Shown here one piece after another: positions 37,921 through 46,682 of a stretch of 64,000 nucleotides of DNA (position 1 is its first letter; each line of letters begins with the position of its first letter). Source of the stretch: Miniimonas arenae (GTDB lineage: Bacteria > Actinomycetota > Actinomycetes > Actinomycetales > Beutenbergiaceae); assembly GCF_006351005.1 (NCBI RefSeq), contig NZ_VENP01000005.1:1-64000 (forward strand). The letters run 5' to 3'. The translations under genes were made by a program, and so were the position numbers. A model generated the notes under the pieces. It did no database searches. It was given only the letters and a program-made list of their open reading frames with translations, and was not told the DNA's origin.

Positions 37921-39207
37921 ATGTCCTGGCAACCTCCCCTCGCGCACGCGAGCCGTCACGCGATGATGGCCTCCGACGTCGAGCGATGGCTCCCCGAGGT
38001 CGCCAAGAACCCGCGGCGCTCCCCGTTCGAGCGCGACCGTGCGCGGATCCTGCACTCCTCGGGGCTGCGCCGGCTGGGTGCCAAGACGCAGGTGCTCGCG
38101 CCGTCGACCGACGACTTCGTCCGCACGCGGCTCACGCACTCGCTCGAGGTGGCGCAGGTGGGCCGGGAGCTGGCCAAGCAGCTGGGCTGCGACCCGGACG
38201 TCGTCGACGCCGCGTGTCTCGCGCACGACCTGGGCCACCCGCCGTTCGGGCACAACGGGGAGGCGGCGCTCGCCGTCGTGGCCGAGGACGCGGGCGGCTT
38301 CGAGGGGAACGCGCAGACGCTGCGGATCCTCACCCGGCTCGAGCCCAAGGTGTTCCGGCCGGACGGACGCTGCGTGGGGCTCAACCTCACCCGCGCGAGC
38401 CTGGACGCGTCCGCGAAGTACCCGTGGCAGCGCCGCGATGCGCCGCGCCGGGTGGACGGTCGGCGCTCGCGGAAGTTCGGCGTGTACGACGACGACCTGC
38501 CCGTCTTCACGTGGCTGCGCGAGGGTGCGCCCGGGCGGGAGCGCTGCCTCGAGGCGCAGGTCATGGACCTCGCCGACGACGTCGCGTACTCGGTGCACGA
38601 CGTCGAGGACGCCGTGGTCGGCTGGCGCGTGGACCCGCGGGTGCTGCGCGAGGACCGCGAGCAGGCGCGGGTCGTGGCGCAGGTGCGGTCCTGGTACGAC
38701 CCGGACCTGACCGACGACGAGCTGGGTGACGCCGTCGCGCGGGTGGTCGCGCTCCCGGACTGGGCGAGCGAGTACGACGGCACGCGCGCCTCCCTCGCGC
38801 GGGTGAAGGACCTGACCTCCCAGCTCATCGGGCGGTTCGTCGGCTCCGCCGTGGACGCGACCCGTGCGGTACACGGCTACGGCGACCTCGGGCGGTACGA
38901 CGCTCGGCTGGAGGTGCCGCGTGGCACGCTCGCCGAGATCGCGGTGCTCAAGGGCGTGGCGGCGCTGTACGTCATGGCGCCGCGCGAGCACGAGCCGCTC
39001 TACACGTTCCAGCGGCGGGTGGTGACCGACCTCGTGGGGGTGCTGCTGGAGCGCGCCGAGCTCGCGCTCGAGCCGCACTTCGTGAGCGACTACCGCGGGG
39101 CGGAGTCCGACGCCGAGCGGATGCGGGTCGTGGTGGACCAGGTCGCGTCGCTCACCGACCTCTCGGCGATGGCGTGGCACGCGCGGCTGGTCGGGCCCGT
39201 CGGCTGA
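37921..39207 (+). CDS. dgt: dGTPase-like deoxynucleoside triphosphohydrolase
   Basis: A 428-residue HD-domain triphosphohydrolase (dGTPase family) that cleaves dNTPs to deoxynucleoside and triphosphate. The metal site is visible as RLTHSLEVAQVGRELAKQLG (first His) and CLAHDLGHPPFGHNGE (HD pair, about residues 100-115). The later aspartate is in VMDLADDVAYSVHDVEDAV. The N-terminus (RDRARILHSSGLRRLGAKTQV) is typical of the actinobacterial clade. ATG 37921 lies seven bases after a TAGGCT -10 (37908-37913), so the mRNA is likely leaderless. In actinobacteria dgt is usually found just upstream of dnaG; here about 3.4 kb with two broken genes separates them. Confidence 0.94.
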   Translation: MSWQPPLAHASRHAMMASDVERWLPEVAKNPRRSPFERDRARILHSSGLRRLGAKTQVLAPSTDDFVRTRLTHSLEVAQVGRELAKQLGCDPDVVDAACLAHDLGHPPFGHNGEAALAVVAEDAGGFEGNAQTLRILTRLEPKVFRPDGRCVGLNLTRASLDASAKYPWQRRDAPRRVDGRRSRKFGVYDDDLPVFTWLREGAPGRERCLEAQVMDLADDVAYSVHDVEDAVVGWRVDPRVLREDREQARVVAQVRSWYDPDLTDDELGDAVARVVALPDWASEYDGTRASLARVKDLTSQLIGRFVGSAVDATRAVHGYGDLGRYDARLEVPRGTLAEIAVLKGVAALYVMAPREHEPLYTFQRRVVTDLVGVLLERAELALEPHFVSDYRGAESDAERMRVVVDQVASLTDLSAMAWHARLVGPVG

Positions 39208-39215
39208 ACCGCTTC

Positions 39216-39279
39216 GCGAGGTGTTTTCCGTCCTTTCGCGAGAGGATTTCTGGCGTCTGCGAGAGGATTTCTGGCGTCT
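39216..39279. repeat. Intergenic 21-bp tandem repeat between dgt and the phosphotransferase gene
   Basis: The unit GCGAGAGGATTTCTGGCGTC plus T is repeated exactly at 39238-39258 and 39259-39279, followed by another GCGAGG. A degenerate 22-base copy (GCGAGGTGTTTTCCGTCC and four more bases) precedes it at 39216-39237. The tract is AT-richer than its surroundings and fills most of the 81-base gap between two convergent genes. It may belong to a dispersed intergenic repeat family, or act as a terminator region. Confidence 0.8.
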
Positions 39280-39288
39280 GCGAGGTGG

Positions 39289-40425
39289 TCAGCCCCGCGT
39301 CTCGAACGCGGGATACCCGTCGAGCTCGGCCACGTCCTGCGCCCGCCAGCTTGCCTCAGCCCAGCGACTCAGGTCCGCCCCGACGGCGGCGAGCGGTGGC
39401 GCGACCTCCCGCATGCTCTCGGCGAGCCACCGCCACCGCGCCGCGAGGTAGCGGCGCCGCGTCGGTGCGGCGGGGTGGAGGCGCGGGGTGGAACCTGCTG
39501 CGCCCGAGTCCAGAGCACTCGAGCCCGCATCGTCCGACTCCTCGCCGCCCGCCAACTCCCGCGGCAGCAGCGAGCCCGACATGCCGAGCACCCAGGCGGT
39601 GCTCGCCAGCGCGACCTCGCGGGGCCACGCGGCGCGCGAGGTGACGTCGGGCGCGAAGGCGGCGTACGCCGTCGTGAACGCGCCGGTCATCGCGCGGGTG
39701 AAACCCGCGGGCGGCGCCGCGACGCACCAGCACGTGGGGAACGGGAGCGCGGGGTAGGCGGCCACGAGCGCGGCGTGGCTCACCGTGGTCCCCTCGAGGT
39801 CCAGGAACACCCAGCCCGACGGCGTGCGCACCGCATTGTCGGGACACGTGTCGCTCGGCCAGACCACGTCGGCCTCGGAGGGCTCGAGCAGGGCCGCGAC
39901 CTCGGCGAACGCGTCGTCGAGGCCCGACGGCGAGCCTCCCGTCAACGCGGTCACCGCACCTAGACCGTCGCGCAGCCAGGCGGCCGCGTCCCAGCCGTCG
40001 ACGTGCGGCGGCAGCGCCGCCCGCGCCTCCTCGACCCGCTCCCGCGACGCTCCGGCGAGAGTGCCGAGCGCGGCGGCCCACGACGTCGCCTTTTCGCGGG
40101 CGGCCACCGCGTCGTCGCCGAGGAGGAGGTCGGCGAGCGTGGGCCCGGTCCCGGCGTCGGTCATGACGACAAGGCGGAGCTCGTCGTCGACCGCGAGGAC
40201 GTCCGGGGTGTTCGCGAGCAGCCCCAGCCCGGTGCGCTCGGCCGTGTACGCGGCGCCCGCGCCGAGGAACTGCTTCGCGACCGCCGTCGACCCGTCCGCG
40301 AGCGTGAGGCGCGCGACCAGCGAGCGGGTCGATCCGCCGAGCCCGACGGCGTGGGTCACCTCCCGGCGCAGGAGGTCGCCCGCGGCGAGAGCGAGCTCGT
40401 CGAGAGCTGCCGAGTCCGAGCTCAC
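39289..40425 (-). CDS. Aminoglycoside-phosphotransferase-like protein
   Basis: A 378-residue kinase-fold protein. The N-lobe has a Gly-rich stretch (VGLGGSTRSLVARLTLADG) and a lysine in STAVAKQF. The catalytic-loop equivalent reads WPSDTCPDNAV, and the metal-binding segment is VFLDLEGTTVSHAAL. The usual HGD of aminoglycoside phosphotransferases is replaced by SDTCPDN, so the substrate may differ or activity may be weak. The C-terminus is helical with a low-complexity Ser/Gly/Asp loop. GTG 40425 overlaps the stop of the upstream oxidoreductase gene by four bases; they were probably one operon. No resistance function should be assumed. Confidence 0.75.
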   Translation of the reverse strand: MSSDSAALDELALAAGDLLRREVTHAVGLGGSTRSLVARLTLADGSTAVAKQFLGAGAAYTAERTGLGLLANTPDVLAVDDELRLVVMTDAGTGPTLADLLLGDDAVAAREKATSWAAALGTLAGASRERVEEARAALPPHVDGWDAAAWLRDGLGAVTALTGGSPSGLDDAFAEVAALLEPSEADVVWPSDTCPDNAVRTPSGWVFLDLEGTTVSHAALVAAYPALPFPTCWCVAAPPAGFTRAMTGAFTTAYAAFAPDVTSRAAWPREVALASTAWVLGMSGSLLPRELAGGEESDDAGSSALDSGAAGSTPRLHPAAPTRRRYLAARWRWLAESMREVAPPLAAVGADLSRWAEASWRAQDVAELDGYPAFETRG

Positions 40426-41225
40426 CCGCGGGCGCGCTCGTCCCGCCAGGCGACCCACTGCGCCGCGAGATCGAGGTCGTAGTCCGGGCCCGACGTGCCG
40501 ATCGTGAACAGGGTGGCACCGGCGTCGAGCAGGTCGTCGGCGACCTCCGCCGGCGGCGCGCCGACACCGACCGACCGCTCGACGGCGCCGGCGGGCCGGC
40601 CGACGGCCGCCGCGTGCTCCTCGAGCAGCACGGTGCGCTCGCGCAGGGCGGCCGCGTCCCCGAAGGAGTGCCACACGTCGGCGTGCTCGGCGACGAGTCG
40701 AAGGGTCTTGCGCGGTCCGGATCCGCCGATGAGGACCGGGATGTCGCGGGTCGGCGCGGGGTTGAGCGCGGCCCAGCGGGTCTTGATCCGGGGGAGCGCC
40801 TCGGCGAGGTCGGCGATCCGAGCCCCGGCGGTGCCGAACTCGTAGCCGTACGCGTCGTAGTCCTTCTCGAACCAGCCCGCACCGATGCCGAGGATCAGCC
40901 GCCCCGGACCGCCGTCGCGCGCCGAGATGTGGTCGACCGTGCGGGCCATGTCCGCCAGCAGCTCGGGGTTGCGATAGGAGTTGCACGTGACGAGGGCGCC
41001 GATCTCGACGCGCTCGGTCTGCTCGGCCCAGGCCGCGAGCATGGTCCAGCACTCGAAGTGCAGGCCGTCGGGGTCACCGCTCAAGGGATAGAAGTGGTCC
41101 CAGTTGAAGACGACGTCGACGCCGAGGTCCTCGGCGCGCAGCACGGCGTCGCGGATCTAGGTGTAGGTCGCGTGCTGGGGCTGGAGCTGGACGCCGATGC
41201 GCACGGGGAACTCGGGGGTGGTCAT
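40422..41225 (-). pseudogene. LLM-class F420-dependent oxidoreductase, interrupted by a stop codon
   Basis: Luciferase-like TIM-barrel oxidoreductase. From ATG 41225 the first 22 codons read MTTPEFPVRIGVQLQPQHAT then YT, the normal N-terminal strand of the family. Codon 23 is TAG (41159-41157) instead of a sense codon, most simply CAG changed to TAG. The frame resumes at once with IRDAVLRAEDLGVDVVFNWD and stays open to TGA at 40422. Later motifs are intact: DHFYPLSGDPDG, GALVTCNSYRNP, LILGIGAGWFEKDYDAYG and PVLIGGSGPRKTL. GTG 41144 could restart translation, giving 240 residues that lack the first beta strand of the barrel, probably inactive. A sequencing error is possible. Confidence 0.8.
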
Positions 41226-41294
41226 GGCCCCAACCTACGCGGCGCGCGCGGCGGCGAGGGCGGTGCGGCGCAGCGCGCGCGGCAGCCCACCGTC

Positions 41295-42483
41295 TCAGTG
41301 GTGGAACCCGCCCTCCGGCGCCTCGAGCGGCATCGCCGCCTCGAGCCGCTCGAGGTAGTCGACCTGCTCGCGCAGGTCGTGCAGGAAGGCGTCGGCGAGG
41401 TCACGGGAGAACCCGTTGCGCACCACGATCCGCTGCACCACGAGGTCGGTCATGTCCTGCGGCATCGGGTAGGCGGGGACGAGCCAGCCGCGCGTGCGCA
41501 GCCGGTCCGACAGGTGGTAGAGGGTCCAGTTCCCCGAGGCGGCGTCCGAGAGCCGCCAGGCGAACACCGGGATGTCGGAACCGTCTTTCCACAGCTCGAA
41601 CTGCGCCAGCGCGCCGATCTGCGACGCGAGGTAGCGCGCGACGTCGCGGCTCGCGCCCTGGACGGCGGTGTATCCCTCGTGGCCCAGCCGCAGGAACAGG
41701 TAGTACTGCAGCAGCACCTGCGATCCGGGCCGGGAGAAGTTGAGCGCGAGCGTGGGCATGTCCCCGCCGAGGTAGGACACGCGGAAGACGAGCTCCTCGG
41801 GCATGGCGTCGGCGTCGCGCCAGACGATCCACCCCAGGCCGGGGTAGGTGAGGCCGTACTTGTGCCCCGAGGTGTTGATCGACGCGACGCGCGGCACGCG
41901 GAAGTCCCACTCGAGGTCGGGCTGGAGGAACGGCGCGATCATGCCGCCGGACGCGCCGTCCACGTGGATGGGGACGTCCAGGCCGGTCTCGGCCTGGATC
42001 GCGTCGAGCGCGGCCGAGATCTCCTTCACGGGCTCGTACATCCCGGTGTACGTCACGCCCATGCATGCACGCCTCGGACGAGCCGATCGTGGACGTCCCG
42101 ATCGTGGTGGTGGGCGACGGCGCGTGCCACAGGTCCGCGATCATCTGCCAGCACCGCGTCTCGATCGCCGCCGTCGCCGGGTACTCGTCCTTGTCGATCA
42201 TGTTCTTGTCGGCGGCCTCGTCGTAGAGCCGCCGTGCCGGGTCCTCCATCCACGTCGAGACGAAGGTGGCGAGGTTGAGGCGCGAGTTGCCGTCGAGCAT
42301 CGCCTCGTCGTGCACGATCTGGTACGCCGTCTCCGGCGCCGCGGGCCGTCGCGGCAGCGAGGTGCGCGAGAACTCCGTCGCCTCGCCGGGGCGCGCGAAC
42401 ATCGGGTTGACCTCGACGACGTCGCGCAGCTCCTCCTGCTCGTACCGGGCGCGCGGGTGGGCGTGGTGGTGGGTGGTGTCCAC
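41295..42483 (-). pseudogene. gadB: Glutamate decarboxylase with an internal deletion and frameshift
   Basis: PLP-dependent decarboxylase that makes GABA from glutamate. Codons from GTG 42483 encode a normal N-terminus (VNPMFARPGEATEFSRTSLP, MIDKDEYPATAAIETRCWQM, TSTIGSSEACM). At about 42062 the frame changes. The rest (MGVTYTGMYEPVKEISAALD, HVDGASGGMIAPFLQPD, the PLP lysine in NTSGHKYG, YLGGDMPTLALNFSRPG, and the C-terminus EAPEGGFHH) is in another frame. In E. coli GadB about 77 residues separate the SSEACM and GVTYTG motifs; here they are fused through GCATGCATGG. The missing segment holds part of the cofactor-binding domain. The gene is almost certainly inactive. No antiporter gene is nearby. 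Confidence 0.88.
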
Positions 42484-42652
42484 GGGCTGTCTCCTCGTCG
42501 TCGTCGGTAGCCGGCTCGAACCTACCCGCGCAGGCTCTCGACGCGCAGGGGTTGCCCGAGCCCGCGCAGCCGCCCCGCAGCCGCCCGCGGCCCGTCCACA
42601 CCCCCGGCCCGCCCCGCGCGAGCGCCCGGGAACGCGACCTAGACTCGCGGTC

Positions 42653-44581
42653 ATGGCCGCCCGCATCCGTCGTGAGGACATCGCGACGGTCCGGGAGAAG
42701 GCCAGGATCGAGGAGGTCGTCGGCGAGCACGTCTCGCTCCGGCCGGGCGGCGTCGGGTCGCTCAAGGGCCTGTGCCCCTTCCACGACGAGCGCACCCCGA
42801 GCTTCAACGTCCGTCCCCAGATGGGCCTGTGGCACTGCTTCGGCTGCGGCGAGGGCGGCGACGTCATCTCCTTCGTGCAGAAGATCGACCACCTCCCGTT
42901 CGGTGAGGCCGTCGAGCGCCTGGCGGGACGCTACGCCGTCGAGCTGCGGTACGAGGACGACGGCGGACCCGCCCGCCCCCGCGAGGAGCCGGGCAAGCGC
43001 CAGCGGCTGGTCGAGGCGAACCGTGCGGCGGCGGAGTTCTTCGTCGAGCAGCTCGTCACCCCGGAGGCGGCGCCCGGGCGGGCGTTCCTCGCCGAGCGCG
43101 GCTTCGACCGCCAGGCGGCCACGACGTTCGGCGTGGGATACGCCCCGCAGGGCTGGGACGCGCTCATGCGTCACCTCCAGGGCCGCGGCTTCACCCAGGC
43201 CGAGCTCGCGGCGGCCGGCCTCATCTCGCAGGGCAACCGCGGGCACTACGACCGGTTCCGCGGCCGCCTGATCTGGCCGATCCGCGACCTCACCGGCGAC
43301 ACCGTCGGCTTCGGCGCGCGCCGCCTCTACGACGACGATCCTGGCCCGAAGTACCTCAACACCCCCGAGACGCCGCTCTACCACAAGTCGCAGGTGCTCT
43401 ACGGGATCGACCTCGCGAAAAAGGCCATCGCGACCGGTCGCCAGGTGGTGGTCGTGGAGGGCTACACCGACGTCATGGCGTGCCACCTCGCCGGGGTGGG
43501 CACCGCCGTCGCGACGTGCGGCACCGCGTTCGGCAGCGATCACACGCGCATCGTGCGGCGCCTGCTCGGCGACTCCGCGACGGGCGCGACCGGCGTGCTC
43601 CTGTCGTCGGGTCGGGCGATCGGCGGCGAGGTCGTGTTCACGTTCGACGGCGACGAGGCGGGCCAGAAGGCCGCCCTGCGCGCGTTCGGCGAGGACCAGA
43701 GCTTCGCGGCGCAGACGTTCGTCGCCGTGTCCGCCGACGGGATGGACCCGTGCGAGGTCCGCGTCGCGCACGGCGACGCCGCGGTGCGCGCGCTCGTCGC
43801 CGGCCGCGAGCCGATGTTCGAGTTCGCGATCCGCTCGGTGCTCGCCCAGGTCGACCTCTCGACGGCGGAGGGCCGGGTCGCGGGGCTGCGCGTCACCGCG
43901 CCCGTGGTCGCCGGGATCCGGGACTACGCGTTGCGCGCCGAGTACGCACGCCAGCTCGCGGGCTGGCTCGGGATGGATCCGGGGGACGTGCGCCGCGAGG
44001 TGCAGCGCGGGCCGCGCGGCGGCCAGGGTGGTGCGGCCGGGCAGGGCGGCGGCCGTGAGCGCGAAACGGACGACGGCGAGCCTCGCCTCGATCGCGCGCC
44101 TCGCCGCACCCCGGTGCCGGACGACCCGGTCGCGCGCCTGGAGCGCCAGGTGCTCGAGGTCGCGCTGCAGGCGCCGACCGCCGCGGCGGGCGCGGGCTTC
44201 GACGCGCTCGCCGGCGACACGTTCACCCTGCCCGTGCACCGCGCGGTGCACGACGCGCTCCGAGCCGCCGGGGGAGCAGCGGCCGGCGTCGACGCGCCTC
44301 CCCGCTGGCTGGCCGACGTGCTGGAGGGCGCGCCGGAGGGGATCGGAGCGTTCGTCCGCGAGCTCACGGTCGCGCCGCTGCCCACCACCGAGGACGACGT
44401 CGCGGACTACGCGGCGGGCGTCGTGCTCGCGCTGCGGCGGCTCGGCATCACTCGCGAGATCGCGAACCTGCGCGGCCGCGCCCAGGCGATGGAGCCGTCC
44501 GACCCCGCCCAGCGCGAGGCGTGGACGCGGATCTACCAGCTCGAGGAGGAGCGGCACCGCCTCACCGGTGGCGCCGCCTGA
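42653..44581 (+). CDS. dnaG: DNA primase DnaG
   Basis: Replicative primase of 642 residues. The CHC2 zinc ribbon has Cys41, His44, Cys62 and Cys65 (LCPFHDERTPSFN, LWHCFGCGEGGD). The catalytic core has the RGRLIWPIRDLTGDTVGFGAR motif, TOPRIM glutamate in VVVEGYTDVMACHLAG (about 268) and the metal aspartates in FTFDGDEAGQK (332, 334). Between these the segment GDSATGATGVLLSSGRAIGG is longer than in homologues I remember. The C-terminal helicase-binding domain follows a linker with Gly/Gln and a DDGEPRLDRA stretch. A TAGACT -10 (42640-42645) lies seven bases before the ATG, so the mRNA is probably leaderless. Confidence 0.96.
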   Translation: MAARIRREDIATVREKARIEEVVGEHVSLRPGGVGSLKGLCPFHDERTPSFNVRPQMGLWHCFGCGEGGDVISFVQKIDHLPFGEAVERLAGRYAVELRYEDDGGPARPREEPGKRQRLVEANRAAAEFFVEQLVTPEAAPGRAFLAERGFDRQAATTFGVGYAPQGWDALMRHLQGRGFTQAELAAAGLISQGNRGHYDRFRGRLIWPIRDLTGDTVGFGARRLYDDDPGPKYLNTPETPLYHKSQVLYGIDLAKKAIATGRQVVVVEGYTDVMACHLAGVGTAVATCGTAFGSDHTRIVRRLLGDSATGATGVLLSSGRAIGGEVVFTFDGDEAGQKAALRAFGEDQSFAAQTFVAVSADGMDPCEVRVAHGDAAVRALVAGREPMFEFAIRSVLAQVDLSTAEGRVAGLRVTAPVVAGIRDYALRAEYARQLAGWLGMDPGDVRREVQRGPRGGQGGAAGQGGGRERETDDGEPRLDRAPRRTPVPDDPVARLERQVLEVALQAPTAAAGAGFDALAGDTFTLPVHRAVHDALRAAGGAAAGVDAPPRWLADVLEGAPEGIGAFVRELTVAPLPTTEDDVADYAAGVVLALRRLGITREIANLRGRAQAMEPSDPAQREAWTRIYQLEEERHRLTGGAA

Positions 44582-44589
44582 GGCTCGGT

Positions 44590-45525
44590 TCAGGCCGCGG
44601 ACGCCGCCGACTCCTGCGCCGACGCCCGTACGGCCTCGAGCAGCGCGGCCACGGCCGGCACCCCGAGCAGCTCCGGTGAGGTCACGGCCTGCACCGTGCG
44701 CGCCGTGACGCCGAGGACGCTGCGCAGCACGACGTCGTCCCGCCCGCGCGCCACGGGCGCCACCAGCCCGGGCAGGAGCGCGACGCCGAGCTCGGCGGCC
44801 ACGAGTCCGAGCAGCGCCGAGTGGTCGTCGGTCGCGAGCACGACGTCGGGCACGAACCCCTCGTCCTGACCCGCCGCGAGGAGGTGGCCGCGACACCGGG
44901 GGCAGCCGGCGATCCACCGCTCCTCGGCGGCGTCGCGCAGGCGGGGGTGCTCCGCCGTCGCGAGCGGGTGCCCCGCGGGCACGGCGAGCAGCGTCGGGTC
45001 CTCGAGCAGGGGGAGCACCGTGAGCCCGGCGAGGTCGTCCTCGCCGCGGCCGAGCTCGACGCCCGGGTAGGTGAACGCGAGTGCCACGTCCGCCGCGCCC
45101 TGGCGGACCAGCGCGAGCGACTCGGGCGGCTCGACCTCCTCCAGGCGCACGGTGAGCCCGGGGTGCTCGGCCCGCAGGCGGGCTAGGGCACGCGGCACGA
45201 GCGTCGCGTTCGCGGAGGGGAACGCCGCGAGGCGCACGACGCCGGAGCGCAGGCCGGTCAGGGCGGCGACCTCCGCCGTCGCCGCACGCAGGGCGGCCGA
45301 GACGCTCTCGCCGTGGCGCGCCAGCACCTCGCCCGCCTCGGTGAGGCGTACCGTGCGGCCGGACCGGACGAGCAGCGACGTGCCGAGGCGCCGCTCCAGG
45401 CGCCGGACGTGCTGGCTCACGGCAGGCTGACTCACGCCGAGCGCCTCGCCGGCCGCGGTGAGGGTGCCGCGGTCGCGGATCGCCTGGAGGAGCCGGAGCG
45501 CGCCGACGTCGAGGACCTCGTTCAT
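44590..45525 (-). CDS. LysR-family transcriptional regulator
   Basis: A 311-residue LysR-type regulator. The winged helix is residues 5-65: LRLLQAIRDRGTLTAAGEALG, VSQPAVSQHVRRLERRLG, TSLLVRSGRTVRLTEAG. The substrate-binding domain follows with VRLAAFPSANATLVPRALAR and LGVALLPGL. It is divergent from the aminotransferase gene with a 71-base gap, the usual layout for a LysR regulator and its target. A T-N11-A pattern occurs at 45525-45537 over its own start codon but is weak. The stop is eight bases from the convergent dnaG stop with no terminator between. Inducer unknown. Confidence 0.9.
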   Translation of the reverse strand: MNEVLDVGALRLLQAIRDRGTLTAAGEALGVSQPAVSQHVRRLERRLGTSLLVRSGRTVRLTEAGEVLARHGESVSAALRAATAEVAALTGLRSGVVRLAAFPSANATLVPRALARLRAEHPGLTVRLEEVEPPESLALVRQGAADVALAFTYPGVELGRGEDDLAGLTVLPLLEDPTLLAVPAGHPLATAEHPRLRDAAEERWIAGCPRCRGHLLAAGQDEGFVPDVVLATDDHSALLGLVAAELGVALLPGLVAPVARGRDDVVLRSVLGVTARTVQAVTSPELLGVPAVAALLEAVRASAQESAASAA

Positions 45526-45596
45526 AGGCCCATCTTATGGATCGGTGTCAAGACTGTCGCTTGTGTGATGCGTGTGCCTCGCCGCAGGGTGGAGGC

Positions 45597-46676
45597 ATGC
45601 CGACGGACCACCTGAGGGATCTCCGCGCCGCCTTCGCGCCCGACCCGGGCAACCTCGACGCCGCGACGTGCGGGATCCCGCCGCGCTCCGCCGTCGTGGC
45701 GATGCAGTCCGCACTCGCAGACTGGGCCGCGGGGCGCACCTGCCCGGTGACGCTCGGCGCCGACGTCGAGCGCGCCCGCGCGGCGTTCGCGCGGATCGTC
45801 GGGGTCGAGACGGCTCGCGTCGCGGTCGGCTCGCAGACCTCGGCCGCCGTGGGCACGGTCGCCGCGTCGCTGCCCGACGGCGCCCGCGTGGTCGTCGTCG
45901 AGGACGACTTCACCTCCGTGACCTACCCGTTCCTCCAGCACGCCCACCGCGGCGTGACGGTCCGCGCGGTACCGGCCGCCGCCCTGCCCGACGCCGTCGC
46001 GGAGGGCTGCGACCTCGTCGCCTTCTCGGTCGTCGCCTCGCGCACGGGAGCCGTCGCGGACGTCGGGGGCGTGCTCGCCGCTGCCGGTGCGGTCGGCGCG
46101 CTCACGCTCGCCGACCTCACCCAGGCCGCGGGCTGGCTCCCGGTCGAGGCGGGGCGCTTCGACGTCACGGTGACCTCGGCGTACAAGTGGCTGTGCTGCC
46201 CGCGCGGCGTCGCGTTCACCACGCTGTCCGACCGCGCGCAGCGCCTCGTCCGGCCGATCCTGGCCGGCTGGTACGCCGGGGCGGACGTGTGGGACAGCTG
46301 CTACGGCGTCGATCCCGCGCTCGCGCCGGACGCGCGGCGGTTCGACGTCTCGCCGGCGTGGCTCGCGTTCGTCGGCGCCGCGACGAGCCTCGAGGCGATC
46401 GCCGCGGTCCTCACCCGGCAGCCTGACGCGATCGCGGCACACGACGTCGCCCTCGCCGACGCCCTCCTCGCGGGCCTCGGGCTCGCCCCGCGCGGGTCCG
46501 CCGTCGTCTCCCTGCCCGACCCCGACGGCGAGCACCGCGCCGCGCTCGCGGCCGCCGGCCTGCGCGTGGCCGGGCGCGGCGGCAACGTGCGGCTGTCCTT
46601 CCACCTGTGGAACGACGAGCGCGACGTGGCGCGCGCGCTCGAGGTGCTGCGCACGGCCCGTCGAGCGGCCGCCTGA
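45597..46676 (+). CDS. Class V aminotransferase-fold PLP enzyme
   Basis: A 359-residue fold-type I PLP enzyme of the aminotransferase class V (cysteine desulfurase/kynureninase-like) group. Visible landmarks are NLDAATCGIPPRSAV at the start, VGSQTSAAVGTVAASLP (PLP phosphate region), LADLTQAAGWLPVEAG with the aspartate for the pyridine nitrogen, and SAYKWLCCPRG with the PLP-binding lysine, Lys197. The cysteines after the lysine are not those of a desulfurase active loop. The substrate is unknown. ATG 45597 follows AGGGTGGAGGC. Likely regulated by the divergent LysR protein. Confidence 0.85.
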   Translation: MPTDHLRDLRAAFAPDPGNLDAATCGIPPRSAVVAMQSALADWAAGRTCPVTLGADVERARAAFARIVGVETARVAVGSQTSAAVGTVAASLPDGARVVVVEDDFTSVTYPFLQHAHRGVTVRAVPAAALPDAVAEGCDLVAFSVVASRTGAVADVGGVLAAAGAVGALTLADLTQAAGWLPVEAGRFDVTVTSAYKWLCCPRGVAFTTLSDRAQRLVRPILAGWYAGADVWDSCYGVDPALAPDARRFDVSPAWLAFVGAATSLEAIAAVLTRQPDAIAAHDVALADALLAGLGLAPRGSAVVSLPDPDGEHRAALAAAGLRVAGRGGNVRLSFHLWNDERDVARALEVLRTARRAAA

Positions 46677-46682
46677 GATCGC

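Noticed and set aside
35848-39180. A single 1110-residue minus-strand protein
   Set aside because: The first 497 codons are antisense to dgt. The GH13 protein starts at ATG 37689.
39208-39288. CRISPR array
   Set aside because: Units are adjacent 21-mers with no spacers and no cas genes nearby.
39289-40425. Aminoglycoside resistance gene
   Set aside because: Fold resembles aminoglycoside phosphotransferases but the catalytic HGD motif is not conserved. A resistance label is not justified.
38000-42600. Mobile element or transposase associated with the two broken genes
   Set aside because: No transposase, integrase, terminal inverted repeats or target duplication seen. Point change and deletion explain the lesions.
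45525-45537. LysR T-N11-A operator in the LysR/aminotransferase gap
   Set aside because: The pattern fits but the arms are only three or four bases and it overlaps the regulator start codon. Too common by chance to list as a site.
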